26,301 nt of DNA. Origin: an uncultured Holdemanella sp. (GTDB lineage Bacteria > Bacillota_I > Bacilli_A > Erysipelotrichales > Erysipelotrichaceae). Numbering within the stretch: the stretch's first letter is position 1; each line of letters starts with the position of its first letter. The stretch covers positions 1-26,301 of the forward strand of contig NZ_CAKVJB010000033.1 of NCBI RefSeq assembly GCF_934754935.1, written 5' to 3'. The position numbers and the translations under genes were made by a program. Below are positions 14,569-22,246 of the stretch, piece by piece. Below the pieces are notes generated by a model. The model was not told the DNA's origin. It did no database searches and saw only the letters and a program-made list of their open reading frames with translations.

Positions 14569-16122
14569 TTATTTTGCGTATTCCTGGGCACGTGTCTCAC
14601 GAATAACATTCACTTTGATTTGACCTGGATATGTCAATTCAGATTCAATCTTATCACGAATATCACGAGCTAATTTTACACAAGTCAAGTCATCAACGTG
14701 TTCTGGATTTACAAGCACACGAATTTCACGACCTGCCTGAATCGCAAACGCATTGGCAACACCTTCAAATCCGTTCGCAATCTTTTCTAAGTTTTCAAGA
14801 CGGTTGATGTAAGCTTGAGCGCTTTCTTTACGAGCACCAGGTCTTGCAGCACTAATTGTATCTGCCGCAATAACCAAATGACTTGTCAAGTATTTTGGCT
14901 CTACATCGCCATGGTGAGAGTGGATCGCATTTAATACAATTTCTTTTTCGCCATGTTTTTTACAGAATTTATATCCCAATTCAACATGAGATCCATCTTG
15001 TTGCTCAATATTCAATGCCTTACCAATATCATGCAATAGACCTGCACGTTTGGCAATTTGTTGATTCAATCCAAGTTCAGCTGCCATGCATCCCGCAATA
15101 TAGGCAACTTCCATAGAATGCTGTAATGCATTTTGTCCATAAGAATAACGATACTTCAATGTACCAATCAATTTTACGATTTCTCGATCAATTCGACCAA
15201 TACCCAATTTGAAAATAGCTTCCTCTCCAGCCTTCATGATTTCTTGATCAATTTCATTCTGGTATTTCTTTACAACATCCTCAATACGTCCTGGCTGAAT
15301 TCTTCCATCACGAATCAAGTGTTCTAAAGCTAAACGAGCTACTTCACGACGTACTGGATTAAAACATGTGATCGTAATCAAATCTGGTGTATCATCAATA
15401 TTTAATTCAACACCTGTTGCTTGTTCAAAACAACGAATGTTACGACCTTCACGACCAATGATACGTCCCTTCATTTCTTCACCAGGCAAAGAAACTACAC
15501 TCACTGTTTTTTCCTGAGTTTCTTGTTGAGACATACGCTCAATGGCTAAGGCAATAATATTTTGCGCTTTTTCATTGGCAGTTGCTTTGGCTTCATCCTC
15601 TTTATCTTTGATATATGCGATTGTTTCATGTTCCATTTTCTTTTCTACAATCGCAAACAATTCTTCTTTGGCTGCCTGGCTTGACATTTTGGCAACACTT
15701 TCTAAAACAACAACTTGTTTATCGATTTCTTCTTGTAATTTCTTTTCTTTTTCGTCTAATGATGTCAGTTTGTCAGCAACACTCTTCATCTTTTCATTAA
15801 TCTGACGCTCTTTTTGATTTAACGCTTCATCACGAAAATTCAAGTTGTCTTCTCTACGCAACAACTTGTTCTCTAATTCCATTGATTCTTGTTTACGTTC
15901 TTTAATCTCTTTTTCAGCTTCAACACGCAAATCATGAGCCTGTGTCTTTCCGTCTAACACAGCTTGTTTTACGCGAGAGTCTGCTTCATTTTGAGCTTCT
16001 TTTAAAATTTGTTCTGCTTTTTGCTGATTCTTATTTAAACCTGCTTTGGAAAGTCCGACCATACAGCCAGATCCAACCGCAAGACCTGCGACACCAGACA
16101 AAACGATCCATAGTACATCCAT
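14569..16122 (-). CDS. rny: Ribonuclease Y
   Basis: A 517-residue membrane-anchored endoribonuclease that starts bulk mRNA decay in Bacillota. One N-terminal membrane helix (residues 3-25) is followed by a long, charged coiled coil (about 30-200). The KH RNA-binding domain is marked by GRIIGREGRNIR at 219-230. The HD hydrolase domain has LLHDIGKAL (His364-Asp365) and the following IHSHHGD. The C-terminus ends PGQIKVNVIRETRAQEYAK, as in the family. Length (about 520) and order are standard. The ATG follows a strong AAAGGAGGAAATAGT SD. It has its own promoter and terminator. Together with the RNase J2-like protein nearby, the region holds two components often linked to the RNA degradation machinery. 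Confidence 0.96.
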   Translation of the reverse strand: MDVLWIVLSGVAGLAVGSGCMVGLSKAGLNKNQQKAEQILKEAQNEADSRVKQAVLDGKTQAHDLRVEAEKEIKERKQESMELENKLLRREDNLNFRDEALNQKERQINEKMKSVADKLTSLDEKEKKLQEEIDKQVVVLESVAKMSSQAAKEELFAIVEKKMEHETIAYIKDKEDEAKATANEKAQNIIALAIERMSQQETQEKTVSVVSLPGEEMKGRIIGREGRNIRCFEQATGVELNIDDTPDLITITCFNPVRREVARLALEHLIRDGRIQPGRIEDVVKKYQNEIDQEIMKAGEEAIFKLGIGRIDREIVKLIGTLKYRYSYGQNALQHSMEVAYIAGCMAAELGLNQQIAKRAGLLHDIGKALNIEQQDGSHVELGYKFCKKHGEKEIVLNAIHSHHGDVEPKYLTSHLVIAADTISAARPGARKESAQAYINRLENLEKIANGFEGVANAFAIQAGREIRVLVNPEHVDDLTCVKLARDIRDKIESELTYPGQIKVNVIRETRAQEYAK

Positions 16123-16167
16123 ACTATTTCCTCCTTTTCGTCCTTTGTTCTAGGTAAAACCAAAAAT

Positions 16168-16196
16168 ATTATACACGAAAATAGGTATAAAGTCTA
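16168..16196 (-). promoter_or_regulatory. Candidate promoter of rny
   Basis: The minus strand reads TAGACT (16191-16196), 17 bp, TATAAT (16168-16173), leaving a leader of about 40 nt. A perfect TTGACA lies a few bases further upstream (about 16199-16204), with TATTTT 16 bp after it, a possible second promoter. Confidence 0.5.
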
Positions 16197-16211
16197 TCTT
16201 GTCAAATCCTA

Positions 16212-16240
16212 AAATAAAAGATGTTTGTCGAGACAAACAC
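16212..16240 (-). terminator. Terminator of uppP
   Basis: Minus-strand hairpin TGTTTGT-CTCG-ACAAACA followed by TCTTTTATTTT, starting two bases after the uppP stop codon. Confidence 0.72.
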
Positions 16241-16241
16241 C

Positions 16242-17075
16242 TTAGAAAATTGCACGGACCGCAAAGAAAACTAAAACAATTATACCAAGTGCAATACGAT
16301 ACCATCCAAATACTTTGAAGTCATGTTTTTTGATATAAGACATTAAGAAGCGAATCACAAAAATAGAAACGACAAATGCCACAATCATCCCAAACGCAAG
16401 TATAAAGAATTCTAACAAACTAAATGAGAATCCAAATTTCACTAACTTTAACAAACTTGCACCAAACATAACGGGAATAGCTAAAAAGAAAGTAAATTCA
16501 GCGGCTACAGCACGACTTACACCAATCATCAAGCCACCAATGATCGTAGCTCCAGATCTAGAAGTTCCTGGTAATATAGCTGCTACAACTTGAAACAAGC
16601 CAATAATTAGCGCATCTTTATAAGATAAAGCTGCAAGTGAATTTACACTTGGACGCATATCTTTATTACGATCTTCTACATAGATAAACGCAACACCCAC
16701 TAAAATCAACATAATCGCAACCACAAATCCATTATATAAATGGGCATCAATCCAATCATCTAATAATAAACCAATAACAGCTGCCGGAATTGTAGCTACT
16801 AAAATTTTTGACCATAAGATCCAAATAGATTTAACCGGAACGTATTTTCCTTCTTTATTTTTTTTAAAAGGAAATATTTTATTCCAATACAATAAAACAA
16901 CCGCCAAAATTGCACCCAATTGAATCACAACAAGAAACATACTCCAGAATGATTCCGATACATTCATCGGCATGATTTCTTCCAATAAAATCATATGACC
17001 TGTTGAACTCACAGGAAGCCATTCGGTAATTCCTTCAACTATGCCATATAATATTGATTTTAAAATCTCAATCAC
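16242..17075 (-). CDS. uppP: Undecaprenyl-diphosphatase UppP (BacA)
   Basis: A 277-residue membrane enzyme that converts undecaprenyl-diphosphate to the monophosphate, recycling the lipid carrier for cell-wall synthesis. Both signatures are present: GIVEGITEWLPVSSTGHMIL (conserved Glu and Ser/His) and PGTSRSGATIIGG (catalytic Arg loop). About eight membrane segments are visible. An ATG at 17087 opens the frame four codons earlier, but it overlaps GGAGG, which is the SD for the GTG at 17075 (5-nt spacing). The GTG start gives the family N-terminus IEILKSILYGIVEG and was preferred. The rpmF terminator lies immediately upstream and no separate promoter fits between them. Expression therefore probably depends on read-through. 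Family members can confer bacitracin tolerance when abundant. Confidence 0.93.
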   Translation of the reverse strand: MIEILKSILYGIVEGITEWLPVSSTGHMILLEEIMPMNVSESFWSMFLVVIQLGAILAVVLLYWNKIFPFKKNKEGKYVPVKSIWILWSKILVATIPAAVIGLLLDDWIDAHLYNGFVVAIMLILVGVAFIYVEDRNKDMRPSVNSLAALSYKDALIIGLFQVVAAILPGTSRSGATIIGGLMIGVSRAVAAEFTFFLAIPVMFGASLLKLVKFGFSFSLLEFFILAFGMIVAFVVSIFVIRFLMSYIKKHDFKVFGWYRIALGIIVLVFFAVRAIF

Positions 17076-17094
17076 ATTAACCTCCATACTACAG

Positions 17095-17117
17095 AAAAAG
17101 CCAGGATTTACCTGGCT
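17095..17117 (-). terminator. Terminator of rpmF
   Basis: Minus-strand hairpin AGCCAGG-TAAAT-CCTGGCT (17099-17117) followed by a T-run (TTTTTC). The perfect 7-bp GC-rich stem starts 6 bp after the rpmF stop codon. Confidence 0.85.
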
Positions 17118-17123
17118 AATTTA

Positions 17124-17294
17124 CTACTTTTCAACGATTTGTTTGCCGTTGTATTCGCCACAAGAGCACATCTTGTGAGCAAGTTTATATTCACCACAAT
17201 TTGGACAACGAGTCAACGCTGGTTTCACCAATTTGTAATGTGTTCTACGTTTTGCTTTACGTGTTTTTGAATTTCTTCTCTGTTGAACTGCCAT
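17124..17294 (-). CDS. rpmF: 50S ribosomal protein L32
   Basis: A 56-residue basic ribosomal protein. It begins MAVQQRRNSKTRKAKRRTHYKL and contains a zinc-ribbon: CPNCGEYKLAHKMCSCGEYNGK. The first Cys pair is CxxC (Cys30, Cys33), but the second is CxC (Cys43, Cys45), one residue shorter than the CxxC of the B. subtilis protein. The SD GGAGGTG precedes the ATG with 5-nt spacing. It lies 11 bp after yceD in the same operon, the conserved yceD-rpmF pairing of bacteria, and is followed by a strong terminator. Confidence 0.96.
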   Translation of the reverse strand: MAVQQRRNSKTRKAKRRTHYKLVKPALTRCPNCGEYKLAHKMCSCGEYNGKQIVEK

Positions 17295-17305
17295 GCTTGC
17301 ACCTC

Positions 17306-17815
17306 CTAGTCATCATCCAGTTTGAAATCATTTAATTTTTTCCATCGTGGATCAATTTTTGGCTCTTCTTTATCTTGATCCGATAAAAGCTGCCAACCAT
17401 CTCCCTTTGGATATTGATCACGAGGTAAACGAGTGATACTCATTGGAGCCTCATATAATATCGCCTGGAAAATCTCTGGGTTAATATCGATTGTATCTTT
17501 TTTCACCACGATAATTTCCTGATCCTCTGCATCCTCTACAGGAACAAAAGAATACGTTTGTTGCGACTCCGCCTCAAATGGAACATCAATATCTTCATTT
17601 GTGATGGAATCTAGAACAATCATTGTTCCGTCCATACTCAAATCACTCGATACGAAATTCATTCCGTCAAACTCTAATGTACCCGTAACATGTACATCTG
17701 GAACAGACTTGACAGAAGTATGATGAAGCAGATCGTTTTCTTCAATCGCAATCCATTCATCGATCTCAATAATATGGTTATTTGCATTTAAGAAGTCTTT
17801 TCTATTAAATTTCAC
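17306..17815 (-). CDS. YceD family protein (DUF177)
   Basis: A 169-residue acidic protein of the DUF177/YceD family. The family is almost always encoded just before rpmF, as here (11 bp). The pattern VTGTLEFDG resembles the usual VxGxLxx...C core without the Cys residues, followed by DVPFEAESQQTY, and DPRWKKLNDF at the C-terminus matches the typical DPR.A.L..L ending. YceD proteins in Gram-negatives and plants are implicated in 23S rRNA accumulation; the role in Bacillota is not settled. The frame is open to an ATG at 17836, but that base is at the predicted transcription start and the GAGGTG SD lies downstream of it. The GTG at 17815 (6-nt spacing) was therefore chosen. Confidence 0.85.
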   Translation of the reverse strand: MKFNRKDFLNANNHIIEIDEWIAIEENDLLHHTSVKSVPDVHVTGTLEFDGMNFVSSDLSMDGTMIVLDSITNEDIDVPFEAESQQTYSFVPVEDAEDQEIIVVKKDTIDINPEIFQAILYEAPMSITRLPRDQYPKGDGWQLLSDQDKEEPKIDPRWKKLNDFKLDDD

Positions 17816-17841
17816 GATCTTCACCTCATGTCGCATTTGAT

Positions 17842-17870
17842 ATTATAATAAAAGTAATTCATAAAGTCAA
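17842..17870 (-). promoter_or_regulatory. Promoter of yceD-rpmF
   Basis: The minus strand reads TTGACT (17865-17870), exactly 17 bp, TATAAT (17842-17847). It is close to a perfect sigma-A promoter, fitting a ribosomal protein operon. Predicted transcription start is near 17835. Confidence 0.8.
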
Positions 17871-17872
17871 TA

Positions 17873-17901
17873 TTTCCACAAGAAAAAGATTCTGTTATCA
17901 T
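17873..17901 (+). promoter_or_regulatory. Candidate promoter of tmcAL
   Basis: TTTCCA (17873-17878), 17 bp, TATCAT (17896-17901). The transcription start would fall at about 17907-17909, on the predicted start codon, implying a leaderless mRNA. It is divergent from the yceD promoter, with only 2 bp between the two -35 boxes. Confidence 0.5.
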
Positions 17902-17908
17902 AATGAAT

Positions 17909-18913
17909 ATGAAAACATGCGGAATTATTACAGAATATAATCCTTTTCATCAAGGACATATCTATCATATCAAAAAAACAAAAGAATTAACACAATGTAA
18001 TTGCTTAATTGCGATTGTATCCAATCATTTTACCCAAAGAGGCTTACCAAGCCTTTTAAGCATGGAAGATAAGACAAAACTTGCTCTAGAAGCCGGTTGT
18101 AACCTAGTAATTGAACTTCCAGCTTGTTATGCAGCACAAAGTGCTGATTACTTTGCTAAATATGCCATTGAATCTTTAAATGAGTTACATATTGATCAAA
18201 TCTGTTTTGGCTCTGAAACAAACGATATTCAAACTTTAAAATCCTATTCTAAACAAATGGAATCCACAAAAGTAGACCCATCGTTAAGTATGAATCAAAA
18301 TTTATATTCAAAAGACATTCAACCCAATGACATTTTAAGTATTCAATATATTAAACAATGCGAAAAATATAATATTGAACCTCTTTCCATTTCTAGAAAT
18401 AACACTTTTAAAAGTGCCACACAAACACGCAAAGAATACTTTGAAGGTATTCGTCAATTTAATGACGTCTACTTCCACTCAAATCAAACGTGGGATACTT
18501 ATTATCCATATCTGAGAAAATTCTTAATTTTAACCGATCCAAATATTTTATCTACCTATTTTCTTGTCAATGAAGGCATTGAATATCGCTTAAAAGAAAA
18601 TGCCAAGAAATATTTAAAGTGGGAAGATTTTCTATTGGCATCCATTTCTAAAACATATACAAAAGCTCGTATTCAAAGAACTTGTATGTTTATGCTGCTA
18701 CAAATCACAAAAACACAGATGCAAGAAAATAATCATTTCAATCAAGTCATTGTAACTGGATTTGATTCGATTGGACAAGCTTTTCTTAAAGATAAACAAG
18801 TCATCACAAAATTTAAAGAACTACCCAAATTACTTCAAGATATTGAAATTAAATGTCAATATTTATCTACAGACACATTCAAAGCTAGAAAGGTCGTCTA
18901 TTATGATCGTTAG
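17909..18913 (+). CDS. tmcAL: tRNA(Met) cytidine acetate ligase TmcAL
   Basis: A 334-residue enzyme that activates acetate with ATP to make N4-acetylcytidine at position 34 of elongator tRNA(Met). The N-terminus GIITEYNPFHQGHIYHI carries the nucleotidyltransferase HxGH motif. IAIVSNHFTQRGLPSLLSM (the family MSG.F.QRG.PA block), NLVIELPACYAAQSADYFA and ICFGSE follow. LASISKTYTKARIQRTCMFMLL corresponds to the family's K.YT..R..R segment. It is somewhat shorter than most relatives (about 390-410 aa), mainly at the C-terminus. An upstream in-frame ATG exists at 17903, but 17909 gives the standard N-terminus. No SD is visible, consistent with leaderless translation. The divergent arrangement with yceD-rpmF is conserved in Bacillus (ylbM/ylbN-rpmF). 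Confidence 0.88.
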   Translation: MKTCGIITEYNPFHQGHIYHIKKTKELTQCNCLIAIVSNHFTQRGLPSLLSMEDKTKLALEAGCNLVIELPACYAAQSADYFAKYAIESLNELHIDQICFGSETNDIQTLKSYSKQMESTKVDPSLSMNQNLYSKDIQPNDILSIQYIKQCEKYNIEPLSISRNNTFKSATQTRKEYFEGIRQFNDVYFHSNQTWDTYYPYLRKFLILTDPNILSTYFLVNEGIEYRLKENAKKYLKWEDFLLASISKTYTKARIQRTCMFMLLQITKTQMQENNHFNQVIVTGFDSIGQAFLKDKQVITKFKELPKLLQDIEIKCQYLSTDTFKARKVVYYDR

Positions 18914-19445
18914 TTTATGCATTTTAATCATCCTTGCATGCATATACATCTATTTCTTTCCCTTTATCCCAAAAAGAAAGAAACACTATACGTATGCATT
19001 ATTACTTGGATGTCCTGCTCACGATGATGGAACGATGTCTTCAAGTCAAATTAAAAGATGTAATCTAGCCATACAAATGTATGAACAGAATCTCTATGAC
19101 ACATTAATCATTTCGGGTTCAAATGTTAAAAACGAATATATAGAAGCTCAAGTTATGCATGATTACATTCAAAACAAAGTAAATATTCCAACCATTCTTG
19201 AAACAAAAGCACGGAATACTTTTGAGAATTTTAAATATTCAAAAGAAATCATTCAAAATCAAGATGTTTTGATTTTAACATCACAAACTCATGCCAAAAG
19301 AGCTTGTGCTATTGGAAAACAATTCTTTTTGGATTATGGTTGTGCCTGGTTTAAAGATCTTAAGCCAAAACATATCCTAAGAGAAATTGTATCGCGTATT
19401 CTTTATATCAAAATTGAAATACTAAAAAAACTAGGAAGGTACTAA
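18903..19445 (+). CDS. DUF218/YdcF-like membrane-anchored protein
   Basis: A 180-residue protein with one N-terminal membrane segment (residues 2-21), then a DUF218 domain. The domain shows YALLLGCPAHDDGTMSSSQIKRC, DTLIISGSN, the ILETKARNTFENFKYS block (family pattern E..S.nT.eN), and VLILTSQTHAKRAC (family pattern vTs.fH..Ra). Family members such as SanA/ElyC are linked to envelope integrity; the biochemical function is unknown. The ATG at 18903 overlaps the tmcAL end by 11 bp and follows AAAGG with 9-nt spacing. A longer in-frame extension to 18762 lies inside tmcAL and was rejected. It is likely co-transcribed with tmcAL. The stop codon lies in the loop of the shared terminator. Confidence 0.83.
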   Translation: MIVSLCILIILACIYIYFFPFIPKRKKHYTYALLLGCPAHDDGTMSSSQIKRCNLAIQMYEQNLYDTLIISGSNVKNEYIEAQVMHDYIQNKVNIPTILETKARNTFENFKYSKEIIQNQDVLILTSQTHAKRACAIGKQFFLDYGCAWFKDLKPKHILREIVSRILYIKIEILKKLGRY

Positions 19446-19457
19446 AAATACCTTCCT
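19424..19457. terminator. Shared bidirectional terminator between DUF218 gene and rsh
   Basis: Nine-base-pair stem aggaaggta (19433-19441) / taccttcct (19449-19457), 7-nt loop. On the minus strand it is followed by AGTTTTTTT, a good rsh terminator. On the plus strand the T-tract is weak (attg). The DUF218 TAA (19443-19445) is in the loop and the rsh TAG (19456-19458) overlaps the stem. Confidence 0.75.
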
Positions 19458-21660
19458 ATTGAATTGTACGAATGACTTCATTGACACTTCGTACTTTTTT
19501 TAAGTTTGAGATCAAGTTCTGTAGATGCGCTGCATTCTTTACAGAAACCGTCAATTTTGTAGTTGCCTCTAAATTTCCATCATCCACAGCTGAATCCACA
19601 TGTTTCAAATACACATTGCACTGTTGTAAAGTCGTCACAATATCACTCAACAAGTAATTTCGATCATCACTATGTACAATCAAATTCACTTCATATTGTT
19701 TTTCATCTAGACCCTCTTCCCATTGAACAGGAATCAAACGTTTCTTTTCATTTACAATATTTGGACAATCAGCCCTATGCACCTTAACACCTTGTCCCTT
19801 TGAAATATATCCAATAATTGAATCTCCAGGAATCGGTCTGCAGCAATTTGCCAAAGATACCGCAATCGTATCAATTCCAGGTACAATAACACCACAACTT
19901 GAATGTTTTGTAGTATGTGTAGATTGCTTGTTGTAGATCTTCATGATTTCTTGATCTTCAAGCATATTCGAACGATTCTTAACCAAACGATCTACAATGG
20001 ACTGCAATGAAACACGCTTCATGGCAATACCCACAAACAAATCATCGACACTCTTAAAAGATAAGGATGTCAAAATGGACTCTAAGCGTTTTTGTTCCAT
20101 TAATTTCGAATCTAATTTTAAACGCCTAAACTCATCCTCAAGCATAGACTCACCAAGTTTGATACTATCCTTACGTGATTGCTGCTCTTGTTTTTGAAGG
20201 AAAGCACGAATCTTATTACGTGCATGTCCACTCTTAACAATTTTGATCCAGTCTGCACTAGGACCTACCGAATTGTTATTCGTTAAAATATCAACAACAT
20301 CCCCCGTTTTTAAAGGCGTATTCAAAGGAACAATGGCACCATTGACTTTGGCACCCACCGTTTTATTTCCAACCTCTGTATGAATTCGATACGCAAAATC
20401 GATTGGACAAGAACCAGAAGGCAAGGCAATCACTTTACCTCTTGGCGTTAAACAATATACATTGGCTTCAAAAATATCTTTTTGAAGTACATTCATATAT
20501 TCAAGTGGATCTTCACTCTCTTCATCGGTCATCATCGAGAAATCTCTAAACCAAGAAAGTTTATCCTCAATTTCTTTTTGTTCATACTCTGGAGTATAAT
20601 TACGATTTTCTTTATACTTCCAATGCGCTGCAACACCACGTTCGGCAATCGCATCCATTTCTTCCGTACGAATCTGAATCTCGAAAATATTACCATGTTC
20701 AGGCTCTACGATCGTTGTATGCAAAGACTGATACATATTCGCTTTTGGCATCGCAATATAATCTTTAAAACGACCTGGAATCGGTCTATATTTGGCATGA
20801 ATATAACCTAATATTTCATAACAATGCACAACGGAATCGGTAATGATTCGAATGGCCAATAAATCTAAAATTTCTTCAAAACGCTTATTTTTAGTGACCA
20901 TCTTTTTATAGATACTATAAAAATGTTTCGAACGACCAAAAATACGATATTGAATATTATACTCTTTCATAATCGATTCAATATCCGAAATCATTTCTTG
21001 AACTTGTTCATTACGATCACTTTCACGCTGTTGAACAAGGCCTTTGATTTCTTCATATTTTTTATAATCTAAATACTTAAACGAAAGATCTTCCAATTCA
21101 TTTTTGATTTCACTAATACCCAAACGGTGTGCAATTGGTGCATAAACACTTAAAGTTTCACGTGCAATCTTCTTTTGTTTTTCCGGACGCATATACTGCA
21201 AAGTTCGCATATTGTGTAAACGATCCGCCAATTTAATTAAAATTACACGAATATCTTTGGCCATCGCAATAAATAATTTACGATGATTGCTTGCTAAATA
21301 TTCTTCTTCATCTTTAAATTTAATGGCTCCAATCTTAGTAACCGCATCAACTAAAGTTGCGATTTCCTGACCAAACAATTCTGTAATTGTATCTGTCGTA
21401 ACGCCTTCACAATCTTCTACAGTATCATGCAAAAGACCGGCCGCAATTGTTTTAGGTCCACAATGCATCAACGCTAACGTATTCGCAACTTGAATAACGT
21501 GGATCACATAAGGCTCTCCACTTTTACGAAATTGTCCCTTATGGTGTTCGTAGGCAAAATCATATGCCTTTTGAATCAACTCAATATTTTCTGGGCGTTT
21601 TATATAGGTTTGGACATTCTCCATACACTCTTCAAAAGTGACTTGTTTTTTCTGACTCAT
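19456..21660 (-). CDS. relA: Bifunctional (p)ppGpp synthetase/hydrolase (Rel/SpoT homologue)
   Basis: A 734-residue ribosome-associated stringent-response enzyme. The HD hydrolase domain has HKGQFRKSGEPYVIH (40-54) and LLHDTVED (His78-Asp79, Glu82-Asp83), all intact, so hydrolysis is expected. The synthetase domain has GRSKHFYSIYKKM, RFKDYIAMPKANMYQSLHT and EIQIRT. A TGS domain (VYCLTPRGKVIALPSGSCPIDFAYRIH) and a CxxC-type zinc/helical region (ANCCRPIPGD ... VHRADCP) follow, and an ACT domain ends the protein. This layout is the long bifunctional Rel of Bacillota. It lies 34 bp after apt, matching the conserved recJ-apt-relA order. A G-rich SD lies 13 nt before the ATG, and closer to an out-of-frame upstream ATG (21667). 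Confidence 0.95.
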   Translation of the reverse strand: MSQKKQVTFEECMENVQTYIKRPENIELIQKAYDFAYEHHKGQFRKSGEPYVIHVIQVANTLALMHCGPKTIAAGLLHDTVEDCEGVTTDTITELFGQEIATLVDAVTKIGAIKFKDEEEYLASNHRKLFIAMAKDIRVILIKLADRLHNMRTLQYMRPEKQKKIARETLSVYAPIAHRLGISEIKNELEDLSFKYLDYKKYEEIKGLVQQRESDRNEQVQEMISDIESIMKEYNIQYRIFGRSKHFYSIYKKMVTKNKRFEEILDLLAIRIITDSVVHCYEILGYIHAKYRPIPGRFKDYIAMPKANMYQSLHTTIVEPEHGNIFEIQIRTEEMDAIAERGVAAHWKYKENRNYTPEYEQKEIEDKLSWFRDFSMMTDEESEDPLEYMNVLQKDIFEANVYCLTPRGKVIALPSGSCPIDFAYRIHTEVGNKTVGAKVNGAIVPLNTPLKTGDVVDILTNNNSVGPSADWIKIVKSGHARNKIRAFLQKQEQQSRKDSIKLGESMLEDEFRRLKLDSKLMEQKRLESILTSLSFKSVDDLFVGIAMKRVSLQSIVDRLVKNRSNMLEDQEIMKIYNKQSTHTTKHSSCGVIVPGIDTIAVSLANCCRPIPGDSIIGYISKGQGVKVHRADCPNIVNEKKRLIPVQWEEGLDEKQYEVNLIVHSDDRNYLLSDIVTTLQQCNVYLKHVDSAVDDGNLEATTKLTVSVKNAAHLQNLISNLKKVRSVNEVIRTIQ

Positions 21661-21667
21661 AATCCAT
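21632..21667 (-). CDS. Possible 11-codon upstream ORF overlapping the rsh start
   Basis: The frame MDYESEKTSHF then TGA starts 7 nt before the rsh ATG in another frame and ends inside rsh. The G-rich SD (GAGGGGG) has about 6-nt spacing to this ATG but 13 nt to the rsh ATG, so the small frame may be initiated preferentially. It could be chance; no conservation data are available. Confidence 0.25.
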   Translation of the reverse strand: MDYESEKTSHF

Positions 21668-21694
21668 GCGCCCCCTCTCTTAAAATTATACTAT

Positions 21695-22216
21695 TTATTC
21701 CCCTTCATAATGTGTTAATGCACAAACAGGGATATCTTTAAATTTTTCTCTTCCTTTTAGATCATCCAATTCAATCACAAAAGCTACACCCGTAACACTA
21801 GCTTGCATGCGTTCAACCATTTTAATAATGGCTTCTACAGTACCGCCTGTAGCTAATAGATCATCAATAATAACGACTTTTTGTCCTGGTAAAATGGCAT
21901 CGGCATGGACACAAAGCTCATCTTGGCCATATTCTAAATCATAAGTTTCGCTGACTGTTTCTCTTGGAAGTTTTCCCGGTTTTCGAACTGGTACAAAGCC
22001 AACGTTGTTTTCTAAAGCCACTGGCACACCAAACAAAAAGCCACGTGCCTCAGGACCAATCACAATATCTGCACCAACACTTTTCACAAAATCATTGAAT
22101 TGATCCACGCAATAACGCATCGCATTCGCATTTTGTAAAATTGGTGTCACATCTCTAAAAATAATTCCTTCTTTGGGAAATCCCGGAATACTTTCAATAT
22201 AATCTTTTAAATCCAT
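21695..22216 (-). CDS. apt: Adenine phosphoribosyltransferase
   Basis: A 173-residue purine-salvage enzyme that makes AMP from adenine and PRPP in the cytoplasm. The PRPP-binding loop is VVIIDDLLATGGT, and the earlier GPEARGFLFG and PVRKPGKLP motifs are typical of APRT. The N-terminal DLKDYIESIPGFPKEGIIFRD is also diagnostic. Length is normal. AGAGG lies 5 nt before the ATG. It lies between recJ (30 bp upstream) and rsh (34 bp downstream) in one operon, an arrangement seen in B. subtilis and relatives, linking purine salvage with (p)ppGpp metabolism. Confidence 0.97.
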   Translation of the reverse strand: MDLKDYIESIPGFPKEGIIFRDVTPILQNANAMRYCVDQFNDFVKSVGADIVIGPEARGFLFGVPVALENNVGFVPVRKPGKLPRETVSETYDLEYGQDELCVHADAILPGQKVVIIDDLLATGGTVEAIIKMVERMQASVTGVAFVIELDDLKGREKFKDIPVCALTHYEGE

Positions 22217-22246
22217 ACTAACCTCTTTCTAATTGATTCCATTTTA

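Noticed and set aside
18762..18902. Longer N-terminus for the DUF218 protein.
   Set aside because: It lies wholly inside tmcAL in another frame. The ATG at 18903 has an SD and gives an ordinary membrane-anchor start.
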